Origin: an uncultured Lachnospiraceae bacterium
GTDB taxonomy: Bacteria > Bacillota > Clostridia > Lachnospirales > Lachnospiraceae
Length of the DNA: 28,041 bases
Direction: 5' to 3'
Assembly: GCA_910587085.1 (NCBI GenBank)
Contig: CAJUMC010000043.1
Span: 1-28,041 of the forward strand
Shown here piece after piece: positions 1-9,500 of this stretch. The notes under the pieces were generated by a model, which did not search any database, was not told the origin of the DNA, and saw nothing but the letters and a program-made list of their open reading frames with translations. Position 1 is the first letter of the stretch. Each line of letters opens with the position of its first letter. The position numbers and the translations under genes are program-made.

Positions 1-71
1 AAAAGAAGAAAAATTTGTTTATAGATTATTTATAAAGCATGCGTTTACCGTGATTTTTATCTGCATAAATA

Positions 72-101
72 TTGAAACACAGGCAGCTTTTATGCTATAA
101 T
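72..101 (+). promoter_or_regulatory. Vegetative (sigma-A type) promoter of the HD-domain gene
   Basis: A TTGAAA -35 box (72-77) is separated by 18 bases from a perfect TATAAT -10 box (96-101). The -10 box is preceded by TG plus one base (93-95), an extended -10. The start codon of the HD gene lies about 30 bases downstream, so the leader would be short. Based on sequence pattern only. Confidence 0.75.
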
Positions 102-132
102 CAATAAAATTATTCAAAATAAGGAGGCTGTT

Positions 133-738
133 ATGCTTACAATAAGAGAAGCGGAAATGGAATTAAAAACAGGCGCAGGTCTTACACCTGGCTCCTGGGA
201 GCAGCACAGCCGCTCCGTCGGACAAAATGCGAGACGAATTGCTGAAAAAATCCCCTGGCTGAACCCGGACAAAGCTTATGTTTTCGGCTTGATGCACGAT
301 ATCGGCCGCCGGTTCGGAATCCGCCAGATTCTTCATATCTTTGAAGGTTATGAATATATGCTTGCTCTCGGCCATGACGATATTGCACGTATCTGTTTGA
401 CACATTCCTTTCCTTTAAAGAATTCTGACACTTATATTGGCAGATATGACTGTACTCCTGAGCAGAAGGCTTTTCTCGAAGAATTTCTTCAGAATACAGA
501 GTATGACGATTATGATCTTCTGATCCAGCTTTGCGATGCGATCTCTCTGCCTGTCGGCGCCTGCATTATGGAAAAGCGCCTGGTGGACGTCGCCCTGCGG
601 CATGGGCTGCCGGATTTTACGCTGGATAAGTGGAAAGCTTTTATGAATATTAAAAAGCATTTTGATGAGCTGTGCAGATGCAATATTTACAGCCTGCTTC
701 CGAATGTGCTGGAAAATTCCTCTGAAAACCTGTTTTAA
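133..738 (+). CDS. HD-domain phosphohydrolase
   Basis: This 201-residue protein has the metal-binding pattern of the HD superfamily: His25, the HD doublet His55-Asp56 in LMHDIGR, His91 in THSFP and Asp135 in LCDAIS. HD proteins are usually metal-dependent phosphohydrolases acting on nucleotides or phosphodiesters; the substrate cannot be read from the sequence. There is no signal peptide or membrane segment, so it should be cytoplasmic. The start at 133 is set by AAGGAGG at 121-127. It is a single-gene unit: its own promoter lies just upstream and 335 non-coding bases separate it from the serpin gene. It resembles small stand-alone HD proteins common in Clostridia rather than RelA/SpoT or HD-GYP signalling proteins, because it has no second domain. 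The fold is well supported, the exact role is not. Confidence 0.88.
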   Translation: MLTIREAEMELKTGAGLTPGSWEQHSRSVGQNARRIAEKIPWLNPDKAYVFGLMHDIGRRFGIRQILHIFEGYEYMLALGHDDIARICLTHSFPLKNSDTYIGRYDCTPEQKAFLEEFLQNTEYDDYDLLIQLCDAISLPVGACIMEKRLVDVALRHGLPDFTLDKWKAFMNIKKHFDELCRCNIYSLLPNVLENSSENLF

Positions 739-1073
739 CTTTAGCATACTGTCGGATGCGGCATTTCCATATCCGGAATGCGGAGTGCTTGCCCGGGCCT
801 CCGCACACCGGCACATGTTTTTCTACAATCCTCTGTTCTTTTCCGGCTCCCGGCTTCGTCCGTCCTCCCTTACATCCCCGCTGCGCTGCCGATTTCACAA
901 AGTATTCTGCTGCCTGCAGTCCCCGAATCTTTTTTTCGGATTTTGTGACCCGGAGCGTTTTTTCCGGTTTTTACGAGCGAAAGGATTTTTAAACGAACTG
1001 GTAAAAGAGAGTTCATTTCGAAACAAACAAATCAGTTTTTCGCCGCTGCATCTGCGGCAGAACAGGAGGTTTT
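739..1073. other. Intergenic region between the HD gene and the serpin gene
   Basis: These 335 bases hold no credible gene. A 7-bp inverted repeat, TGCGGAG/CTCCGCA with a 13-base loop (779-805), is followed after 12 bases by TTTTT (818-822), a weak terminator candidate for the HD gene. A T-rich stretch around 930-985 and a GAACT/AGTTC inverted repeat near 997-1016 lie before the serpin start, but no convincing -35/-10 pair was found. The serpin ribosome site AGGAGG is at 1064-1069. Confidence 0.4.
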
Positions 1074-2645
1074 ATGAAAAACAAAGATCTGCTTCACGCA
1101 ATGACCGATATTGACGACAGCTACATCGAAAGCGCTAAGCCGGAAGAGAAGAAAAAACACGCGGCAGGACGGCATTTCATCGGTATCGGAATCGCGGCGG
1201 CATGCCTCTGCATCACCGTCGGAGCGGTTGTCCTGGCAGGCAGAAAATTCCTGAATTCCGACAGGCAGCCGGACGTTCCGAATTCCTCCGACCCCACCCC
1301 GACCGGAAACGCGGATACCGATGGTTCCTCCGGCCAGAACGGCCTTATCCCGACCGAAGGAGCCGGAGATTCTCCTTCCGCCGCGCTTGACGGTTATGCC
1401 GTGGTGCAGGCGGAATATCCGGAACGAATTCCCTATCCAAAGATGGAGGAATATTCCGGCGACTGGGACAGCTATCATGCCGCACAGGCAAAATGGCGCG
1501 AAGATCAGTCCGACCGCGTCAGCCAGTCGCGGGACTGTGCAGAAAACATGTTCTTCTTCTACGCCAAAACAATGCAGGAGCTTCTTGTCAGCGACAAACA
1601 TGAAAACCGCGCCTATTCTCCGCTCAATCTTTATATGGCGCTTTCCATGCTGGCTGAGCTGACCGACGGAAACAGCCGCGCCCAGATTCTGGAACTGCTG
1701 GATGCGGACGGCACCGACGTTCTGCGCCGTCATGCCTCCGTCCTGTGGGACGCCAACTATGCCGATGACGGCACGGTGACAAGCCTTCTCGCAAACTCTC
1801 TCTGGCTGAATCAGCATATCCGGTTTGTTCCGGATACGATGGCCACATTGTCCGATACCTGGCACGCCTCCTCCTATCAGGGCGAGATGGGCTCGGAAGA
1901 GTTTACTCAGGCGCTGCAGAGCTGGCTGAACGAACAGACCGGCGGACTTCTTACAGAACAGGTCGGCAATATCCGGCTTGAACCGCAGACTGTGCTTGCT
2001 CTGGCCAGCACAATCTACTACCGCGCGCAGTGGGCCGGCAAATTCGATAAGGACAAAACTGCCGAAGGAATCTTTCACGCAGCGGCCGGCGATATTCCCT
2101 GTGATTTCATGCATAAGCAGGATATTCAGAACTACTACTGGAATGACAATTTTTCGGCAATCTCCCGGCGTCTCGAAAACAGCGGCGCAATGTGGCTGTT
2201 CCTGCCGGACGAGGGCGTGTCCGTGAATGAGCTGGCGGCCGGCGGTGAGATACTTCAGCTGCTGCAGAACAGTGACGCCTGGGGCAATCAGACCTTTGCC
2301 GCAGTCAACATTTCCATGCCGAAATTCGATATCGTCTCAGAACATAATCTGGCCGAGGAGCTGCCAAGGCTCGGCATCACGGATATCCTCGATCCAAAGC
2401 TCTCGGATTTCAGCCCGATGACCCGGGATCTGGACGGAATTTTCCTCAGTCATGCCACGCACGCAGCACGCATCTCCGCAGATGAAGAAGGCTGCATTGC
2501 CGCTGCTTTTACCCAGATAGCAATGAACGGGGGCGGAATGGCTCCGGCGGATGAGGTTGATTTCACACTCGACCGCCCGTTCCTATTCGTCATTACCGGA
2601 GCGGACGGAAATCTTCTGTTTGCCGGAGTGGTTGAACAGCCGTAG
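1074..2645 (+). CDS. Membrane-anchored serpin (serine protease inhibitor family)
   Basis: The 523-residue protein has a short cytosolic N-terminus (IDDSYIE, then a Lys-rich patch), one membrane segment at about 34-55, a Pro/Ser/Gly-rich linker to about 150, and a full serpin domain from about 155 to the end. Serpin landmarks are YSPLNLYMALSML in the first helices, a MPKFDI strand, and the C-terminal DRPFLFVI and LFAGVVEQP. The reactive loop is about residues 470-491: the hinge reads EEGCIAAAF, so the small residues expected at P12-P10 are present, but P14 is Cys instead of the usual Thr/Ser, and the probable scissile region is Gly-rich (MNGGGM). The N-terminal piece resembles the anchor of Clostridia membrane proteins linked to ECF sigma factors. 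It probably inhibits or traps proteases outside the cell; inhibition is likely but not certain given the odd hinge. The start has AGGAGG four bases upstream. Confidence 0.93.
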   Translation: MKNKDLLHAMTDIDDSYIESAKPEEKKKHAAGRHFIGIGIAAACLCITVGAVVLAGRKFLNSDRQPDVPNSSDPTPTGNADTDGSSGQNGLIPTEGAGDSPSAALDGYAVVQAEYPERIPYPKMEEYSGDWDSYHAAQAKWREDQSDRVSQSRDCAENMFFFYAKTMQELLVSDKHENRAYSPLNLYMALSMLAELTDGNSRAQILELLDADGTDVLRRHASVLWDANYADDGTVTSLLANSLWLNQHIRFVPDTMATLSDTWHASSYQGEMGSEEFTQALQSWLNEQTGGLLTEQVGNIRLEPQTVLALASTIYYRAQWAGKFDKDKTAEGIFHAAAGDIPCDFMHKQDIQNYYWNDNFSAISRRLENSGAMWLFLPDEGVSVNELAAGGEILQLLQNSDAWGNQTFAAVNISMPKFDIVSEHNLAEELPRLGITDILDPKLSDFSPMTRDLDGIFLSHATHAARISADEEGCIAAAFTQIAMNGGGMAPADEVDFTLDRPFLFVITGADGNLLFAGVVEQP

Positions 2646-2656
2646 AAATCCGCAGC

Positions 2657-2694
2657 TTCCAGCTCCGCCTCCTCACGGAGAAACGGAGCTGGAA
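2657..2694. terminator. Strong hairpin between convergent serpin and DUF4132 #1 genes
   Basis: A perfect 11-bp inverted repeat (TTCCAGCTCCG at 2657-2667, CGGAGCTGGAA at 2684-2694) encloses a second small stem, CTCC-tcac-GGAG. It lies 12 bases after the serpin stop and between two convergent genes, where a bidirectional terminator is expected. No T-run follows on either strand, so it is not a textbook intrinsic terminator. Confidence 0.5.
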
Positions 2695-2808
2695 TAAACA
2701 GAGCCATGTGCAGTCGGTGCGGACGGAGTGTCACTGGCTTCCGGGTGCTCCGCATGCAAACAGATTCATGTGCAGACGGAGCAGACCGGTACGGCGCACT
2801 TCGGCCCT

Positions 2809-5800
2809 TTACATCATAACTTTCGTCAGCTGCCATACAATCTCACTGAAATACCGTGCCGGGATATCCCCCATACGGAAAGCCTTGTCCTCGTCTGCCT
2901 CGTCATACTGATAACTTCCGCGCTTGATCGTGCCCGCCCGGTAAAACCTTGCATCATAAACCGTGACATCCTCGTAGGAGCCTCCCACATAGCTTCCGGA
3001 AAAATGAAGCTCCACGCCGAGCCCAAGCTCCGCGTCCTCGCGGTAATATGTATCAAAACCGCCGCCGTCCTGCACCGACCCGCGGTACCAGCCAAGCCCG
3101 GTCAGCCTGCTGTTCAGCGACAGATCATTGATTGTCCGCCCATGAAAACGCATCAGCTTCTGCTCCCCTTCCTCCTCCTTTGTGACCGTATAAACCGACC
3201 TTTCCAGCTGTTCAAACGGCTGGACAATCTCATAGTCCTCCAGCTGCTGTTCCCACGCCTCCTTCTCTTCCCCGGTCAGCTCCATCGGATGCACCAGTCC
3301 GATCCTGCCGTTATCCGGAAGCTCGTACTCTTCTTCCTCCGCCGTGTTGAACGAACCGTCCTCCATGTAGCGGAAGCTCTGCAGCAATTTCCCGTTCTCA
3401 TAAATTCCCCAGATCAGCCGGGTCGCAAACTGATGCATCACCGGATTCTTCACAAAAAGCTGCTTCCAAGCTCCCGCCTTCCATTCCCTCGCCGTGGAAA
3501 GCGCCATCTCGAGCCGTGCCGTCTGACTTGCCGCGGTAGCCTTCATCTGTTTTTTCAGCTGCTTGAATTCATCATAAGCTGTCTTCGCCAGCTCTGCGTC
3601 ATCCTTCGCGCCCGGTGCAGGAAGATTTTTCAGCTTCTTCCCGCGCACCATACCCCGCGCGGCCGGGGCAGCACCATCCGCGCCGCCTTTGTTCTTCGCT
3701 TCCTGTCCGTCCGCTTCCTCCTGCTTCGCCTCGTACACCTCAATCTCAAGCTCCGGGGTTATCGTAATAAGAAATGCCCGCGGCCCGTAATCAAAGAGCC
3801 GCTCCAGATTCTCATCAAAGCCCAGATTCGGCACGATTCGGTCGGCAAGCTCCTCCCGGGTGATGCCAAGCTGCGCTGCCGCAAACAAAAGTGCATCGTT
3901 CGCCGCCGCACGAACCTGCTTGAACTTGAATTTCCTGGCAATCCCGTCCACAATCAGAAGCGCCTGCGGCAATGGGCTTAAACTCAGCGCCTTAACCGCC
4001 TCGCACGCGATGGCCCCCCTCGATTCCTTCGGCCATTCCCTGATATGGCGCTCCAGCTTGGCTACCATATTGCTGCCGCCATGGATGGCAGCCGCGTACA
4101 GAACCCAGCGCTTTTTCGACTCTGCCCCCGCCGCCAGCCATTTCTCAAACAGCTCGTTCACATACACCGCCAATTCGTCCGCACACAGCGCATCTGCTAA
4201 GAACTCCGCATTTTTGCTGATTCCGCCGGCCGAAGAAGCCGGTGCTTCCCCAGCCAAAGCGGATGCCCCCTTTGCGGAAACCGAAGCATCCTTCGCCGAG
4301 GCATAGCACAGCAGGATTGCCTGCAGATATTCCTCATCCGCCTTCAGGGCTGTTTTCTTTTCCGGCATTTCCCCTGCGCTTCCTTTCTTCCCGTTCTCCG
4401 CATTCCCCGCAAAATGTACCGCGGAAAACGGCGTTTCGTAAGCCCACGTAAGGCTGCGCTTCCTGCCGCCTTTGTGCAGGCTCTTTACCAATTCCCCGCG
4501 GGAAATCACTTCCGTTCCGCCTGCTGCCCCTTCGCCGATCTCTCCGAGAAGATTCCCCAAAAGTTCCCGCACTTTCGCATTCTTCTCCTTCTCCATCGCC
4601 TGCGCGAACAGTTCCCTGTAATCTGCCCCCTGTGCCTGCCAGACCGACAGCACACGGATCGCAAACTCCCGCTGTGCTGCCTTCTTTGAGGAAACAAACT
4701 CCTTGATTTCCGCCTCCCACTCCTTTTTCGCACACAGAATTTCGAACAGCTCCTCCTTCACCGCTTTCGAGCTGTCCTGCATATATCTTAAAATTTCGTT
4801 CTTATTCCCGTCCGCATCCTGATTCAGCAGCCGAAGCCCGACCTGACGTGCATATACCTCCGACGCAGTAAATGCATCCACGGTTTCCTCCCGCCTCTCT
4901 TTCAGGCAGCCGGAAAAATACTCATTCACCCCGGCGAGGAAATCTTCCTCCGTGCCGCTATCCAGCCCTTCCTTCACATAATTAACCGCAAGTACCTGAT
5001 AGTACATCGGCAGCCCTTCCTCGTTCAAATCCCGAAACAGTTCCCTGACCCGCTCCGGATCTACCTTGTTTCCCTGACCGGGTTTCTCGTCCGCAATCCG
5101 GCAGCTGAAAAAATGAGCAGCAGAAGCACGCCGGAAAACCATGTAGACCTCACAGCGGCGGAAAAACTCCTCATCCTTAAAATTCAGGTCATAATTCCGC
5201 AAAACCGCATACTCATACCCGCCGTGATAAGCACTCCTTTTATCATTCAAAAAGCAGTTAAACAGGGATTCCATCCCGCAATCCCCGCGCAGGTAAAGCC
5301 TCGCCGCGTCGCCGTCGGCCGGGATATCCTTTTTCGTAAGCTCCTCGATCACCCGCTCCTTATAGTCCTTCCTTTTTTCCTCCACAAGCTTTTTGTGCAG
5401 CGCCGGCTCCGGCGCTTCCAAATGCGAAAGCATCCAGCATGCATCATTGATCTGCGCCTTTTCCAGCACGCTCAGATAGGCCTCCTGATTGCAGGCCGCC
5501 TGCTCCTTTAAAATTTCAACAAACGAATTTTCCTTCGCCCAGTTAATATAGCTCTCGCTGTCAATCCCAAAAAACCGGTCGTAATGACCGCCCGCCACCT
5601 GGATGTCCAAAGGATATCCGCTGCTGATTACACGGATGACATCCAGAGTTTCCCTGTCGTTTACCGCCATGCAGATGCGCACAATATCTTCCAGCTTCTT
5701 TGAGAGCGGGTAATTAAAATATGCCGTGCCCGCAATCAGCCGGAACAGCTGACCGATCGTTTTCCCCCTGCAGCTTAAAAATTCTTCCGGTATCCTGCCG

Positions 5801-6498
5801 GAAGCAATGCCGGAAAGAAGCTCCTTCTGCTTTTTCTCCCCGATCCCATTGTCGTAAAAATGGCAGAGCGCTTCCGCAAGCATCGTCTCATACTGCTGCA
5901 TCTGCTCCTGATCTTCCCTTTTTATGGTATGTGCCTTCCCGTCACTCTGATATTTCTGCCAGAAATACGCGGCAAACAGAACGAGACGGGCATTTCTTCC
6001 CAGTCCCTTCCCATAGCCCATCGCCCGCTGCAAGACCTCCGGAGCTTTCTTCGCCACCGACATCAGCTCCTCCATCACATAAGCTGTCACCCGGTAGGTT
6101 GCCCTACCGATATTCGCGGCGTAGGCCGCTGTAACCTTTGCCGCGTCAGCCCCGCTAAGACCAAACTGCCGGTAACCAATGTATGTTTTGCTCAGCAGCC
6201 AGCTGCAGGTCGCCTCCCCGATGGCAAACAGCAGCAAAAATAGATTTTTAATGCATATTTTTTGGTTGTCGTCCTTCTTTTCCTGGTATATCAGTTCATG
6301 TACAACCACCTGAAAGGCACTGGAATTTGCCCCCGCCAAGTCCCGGAATTTGATCTTTTCCAGCACTTCCTCACCCGCCTCGCCGGAAAGAAACGCGAGC
6401 GCCGCTTCCTTTTCTTCCTGCGTAAGCCCCAGTTCGTCGCACATTTCCAATATTTTTGCATCTCTTTTTTCATTCTTTTCTCTGTTCTTTTCCATCAT
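2809..6498 (-). CDS. DUF4132 (MolR/YehI-like) giant protein #1
   Basis: This 1229-residue protein belongs to the DUF4132 family, of which E. coli MolR/YehI is the known relative; its biochemical activity is unknown. The N-terminal 900 or so residues are helical and look like degenerate HEAT/ARM-type repeats, with blocks shared by all giants here: an LFLLLFAIGEATC block at 86-98, FGIDSESYINW near 310, and NAKVRELLGNLL near 640-650. The DUF4132 core starts near 950 with LKNLPAPGAKDD and continues through FVKNPVMHQFATRLIWG, SFRYMEDGSFNT and IGLVHPMEL. The C-terminal block carries YYRED and IPARYFSEIVWQ. There is no signal peptide, membrane segment, Walker motif or WGR domain. It is the last gene of the minus-strand series, 98 bases after DUF4132 #2. 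The start is preceded by AAAGGGG, about 10 bases upstream, and overlaps the stop of a six-codon leader ORF. It is closest to #3. Confidence 0.93.
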   Translation of the reverse strand: MMEKNREKNEKRDAKILEMCDELGLTQEEKEAALAFLSGEAGEEVLEKIKFRDLAGANSSAFQVVVHELIYQEKKDDNQKICIKNLFLLLFAIGEATCSWLLSKTYIGYRQFGLSGADAAKVTAAYAANIGRATYRVTAYVMEELMSVAKKAPEVLQRAMGYGKGLGRNARLVLFAAYFWQKYQSDGKAHTIKREDQEQMQQYETMLAEALCHFYDNGIGEKKQKELLSGIASGRIPEEFLSCRGKTIGQLFRLIAGTAYFNYPLSKKLEDIVRICMAVNDRETLDVIRVISSGYPLDIQVAGGHYDRFFGIDSESYINWAKENSFVEILKEQAACNQEAYLSVLEKAQINDACWMLSHLEAPEPALHKKLVEEKRKDYKERVIEELTKKDIPADGDAARLYLRGDCGMESLFNCFLNDKRSAYHGGYEYAVLRNYDLNFKDEEFFRRCEVYMVFRRASAAHFFSCRIADEKPGQGNKVDPERVRELFRDLNEEGLPMYYQVLAVNYVKEGLDSGTEEDFLAGVNEYFSGCLKERREETVDAFTASEVYARQVGLRLLNQDADGNKNEILRYMQDSSKAVKEELFEILCAKKEWEAEIKEFVSSKKAAQREFAIRVLSVWQAQGADYRELFAQAMEKEKNAKVRELLGNLLGEIGEGAAGGTEVISRGELVKSLHKGGRKRSLTWAYETPFSAVHFAGNAENGKKGSAGEMPEKKTALKADEEYLQAILLCYASAKDASVSAKGASALAGEAPASSAGGISKNAEFLADALCADELAVYVNELFEKWLAAGAESKKRWVLYAAAIHGGSNMVAKLERHIREWPKESRGAIACEAVKALSLSPLPQALLIVDGIARKFKFKQVRAAANDALLFAAAQLGITREELADRIVPNLGFDENLERLFDYGPRAFLITITPELEIEVYEAKQEEADGQEAKNKGGADGAAPAARGMVRGKKLKNLPAPGAKDDAELAKTAYDEFKQLKKQMKATAASQTARLEMALSTAREWKAGAWKQLFVKNPVMHQFATRLIWGIYENGKLLQSFRYMEDGSFNTAEEEEYELPDNGRIGLVHPMELTGEEKEAWEQQLEDYEIVQPFEQLERSVYTVTKEEEGEQKLMRFHGRTINDLSLNSRLTGLGWYRGSVQDGGGFDTYYREDAELGLGVELHFSGSYVGGSYEDVTVYDARFYRAGTIKRGSYQYDEADEDKAFRMGDIPARYFSEIVWQLTKVMM

Positions 6499-6518
6499 TA
6501 TCTGATTTCCCCTTTCAT
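6498..6518 (-). CDS. Possible six-codon leader ORF overlapping the start of DUF4132 #1
   Basis: On the minus strand an ATG at 6518 opens a six-codon reading frame (MKGEIR) whose TAA shares its last A with the ATG of DUF4132 #1 (TAATG). It has a better-placed ribosome site than the giant itself: AGGAG, eight bases before its ATG. Such an overlap could couple translation of the giant to the leader. It may equally be chance, since very short ORFs are common. Confidence 0.3.
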   Translation of the reverse strand: MKGEIR

Positions 6519-6596
6519 GAAAACTGCTCCTATATGTATTTTAAAAACATAAACCAGATCACTGCTTCTTCCAAACCATCCGCATTCCCCGCCTTT

Positions 6597-9500
6597 TCAT
6601 CCGATTGCCCGCTCTGCCTGCCACAGAATCTCACTGAAATACCTCGCCGGCACACCGCCTAAACGGCAGGCTTTCTCCTCATCTGCCGCGCCGTACACAT
6701 AGTCGCTGCGCCCGGCTTCCCCAATCCGGTAAAATTTTATGCCGTACACAATAATCTCCTCATTCTCCGCCTTTCTGCAATTACCTGAAAATTCCAGCCG
6801 CGCCGCCAGACCTGTTTCTGCATCCTCGCGGTAATACGCGAAAAACCTGCCCACATCCTCGACGGGAGACTGCTGCCAGCCAAGCTCCAGCAGCCTGCTG
6901 TTAAAAACCGCCCCTTCTGCACTGCGCCCGTGAAGCCGCAGCAGCTCCCGCTGCTTTGCTTCTTCCTCGGTTACGGTAAAAATCTCCCTGTCAAGCTGCC
7001 CAATCGGCTGTGTGATCTCATAATCAGAAAGCTGTTCCTTCCACGCTGCCAGTTTTTCCGGCGGAAGTTCCATCGGGTGCAGGAGACGGATTTTTACAGT
7101 CTGCAGGGTGATTCTGCTGTCGGGGATTTTCCCACCTGCCGGAGAGCCCCCCTCTGATGCAGGAAACACAAACTCCTCTCCATCCTCCGTATTCAGTGTC
7201 CCATCTTCCATATAGCGGAAACTCTGCACCAGCCTGCCGCCTTCGTACACACCCCAGATCAGCCTTATCGCAAACGGGCGCATTACCGGATTCTGCACAA
7301 AAAATCGCGTCCATGCATCCGCATCCCATTCCCGCACAGCCGCCATTGCCTGTTCCATCCTCTGCTTCTGCCCTTCCGCCGTTGTTTTGAGCTGTTTTTT
7401 CAGCTGACGGAATTCCTCATAAGCAGCGGCGGCTTTCTTTGCATCATCCTTTTTGCCCGGCACGGGAAGGGTTTTCAGCCTCCTGCCGTGGCAGGAGGTT
7501 TGGGCGGTTGGAAGCACGCCTGCCTGCAATACTTTCCGTCCTGCAGCTTCCTTAGCCGCCGGACTGTCAGAACGTCTTTCCTGCGCCCGCGATACTTCCG
7601 CGGATGGTTCAAGTCCTGTCAAACACGCCGAATCTTCTACCTTCCGACGCGATATTTCCGCAGAAATTTCAGATTCCGCCGGACACTTGGAACCTTCCTC
7701 CTTCCGACAGGATATTTCCGCAGGAATTCCAGATTCCCCCGGACACTCCGAACCTTCCTCTTTCCGGCGCGGAACTTCTCCGGATGTATTCACTCCCGTC
7801 AGGCACGCCGACTCTTCTTCATCCCGGCACAAAACAGCCTCAAACACTTCGATCTCCAGCTCCGCCGTAACCGCCACATAAAACCCGCGCGTGCCGTAAT
7901 CAAAATACCGCTCTGCGTTCCCGTCAAACCCAAAATCCGGCACTATACGGTCTGCAAGTTCCTCCCTTGTAAGATTTCGCTGCACGGCGGCAAACTGCAG
8001 CACCTGAGCTGCCGCCGCACGCACCTGCCCGGATCTGGATTTCCTTGTCATCTCGTCCACCGCAAGAAGCGCCTGCGGCAGAGGATTTAGGCTCAATGCC
8101 CGCACCGCCTCACAGGCAATAGCACTCCGCCCGTGCTGCGACCATTCCCGGATCTGCTTGGTCAATTTCCCGATGGCTGCACTCCCGCCGTGGATCGCCG
8201 CTACATAGAGGACAAAACGCTTTTTTGCCTCTGCGCCCTCCGTCAGCCAGCGGTCAAACAGTTCATTCACATACGCGGCAAATTCCCGGCTGTCGAGATC
8301 TTCCGCCAAAAATGCCGCATTGCGGCTCAGACCGTAACCGGATTCCGAAGGGTCAGATGCAGCAGCTCCCCCTGTTTTGTTTTTGCGGACGGACAGCGCA
8401 CGCGCATTCTCCTTCTGTCCGTAATAACACAGCAGCACCGCCTGTAAATATTTCTGCTCCGCCAACTCCCCGTTCTGTCTGTGTACCGCAGGGAATGGGA
8501 TTTTATACGCCCAGGCAAGCCCGCGCGCCGCTCCTCCCCCGTGCAGCTCCTTCACCAGTTCCCCGCGCGAAACTGGAAGTATTTGTAAATTATCAGGTAT
8601 GTTCTGGGACGGGAAAATCTGCAGCAATTCCCTGACCTTCGCGTTTTTCTCCTTCTCCAGAGCCTGCCGGAACACTCCCCGGTAATCCGTTTCCGACCCT
8701 GATTCCTGCCAGCACATCAGCGTCCGCACGGCAAGCTCCCGCTCCGCCGCACGTTTCGCCGAAAGAAGTTCCAAAACCTCCGGCTCAAACTCCCGGCCGG
8801 CGCACAAAATATCCAGCAGCTCCTGCCTTACCGACTTTGCACCGTCCTGCGAATACGCCAGAATTTCTTTTTTATTTCTTCCCACATCCCGCCGCAGCAC
8901 CGAAAGCCCGAAAAACCGCCCCAGCGCGTCCGCACCTGCAAACGCCCGCAGAAACCCCTCCCGCCGCGCATCCTCCGAAAGATAAGCTTCAAAAATATCC
9001 GCCGCCTCGGCAAGAAAGCTCTTCTGCCCCGCCTCATGCAGCAGGGTATCATAAATCAGGCTCACGGCAGATACCTGCCATTCCGGCGGCACACCCTCCG
9101 CCTCAAAATCCGCAAATATTCTCTTCACGCCCTGCGCATCCGCTGTCTCCCGCAGGTCGGCAGAATGCGTCACGTCACGCCGGAAAAAATACCCGCCGCG
9201 GTTCAACAGCATATAGATCTCACAGCGGCGGAAAAACTCCGCGTCCTCGTAATTGGCAAGATAACTGTCCACAAGATCCCGCTCGTTTCCCCCGGCGTAA
9301 TAGTGCTTCTCCCCATCCGGCCTGCTGACCGGAAAAAGGGCATCCGCCCCGCACGCCCCACGCAGATATCTGCCCGCCAGCTCCGCGTCCGCGCTCTTCT
9401 TTACCAGTTCGGCAATCACCTTCTCCCGCACATCGTCCGGTCCGCCCAGCCCCCTTTCCGCCAAAAGCCGTGCATGCAGCGCGGAATCCTGCTCCCGGAT

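Noticed and set aside
1032..2114. 360-codon minus-strand ORF
   Set aside because: Antisense to the serpin, which is clearly the real gene.
2728..3981. 417-codon plus-strand ORF
   Set aside because: Lies antisense to DUF4132 #1, whose conserved motifs cover the same bases; composition is that of a reverse-frame shadow (Arg/Leu/Pro-rich).
7561..7830. CRISPR array
   Set aside because: The 60-bp units are contiguous, coding and lack unique spacers. The same applies to the 36-bp repeats at 11496-11639.
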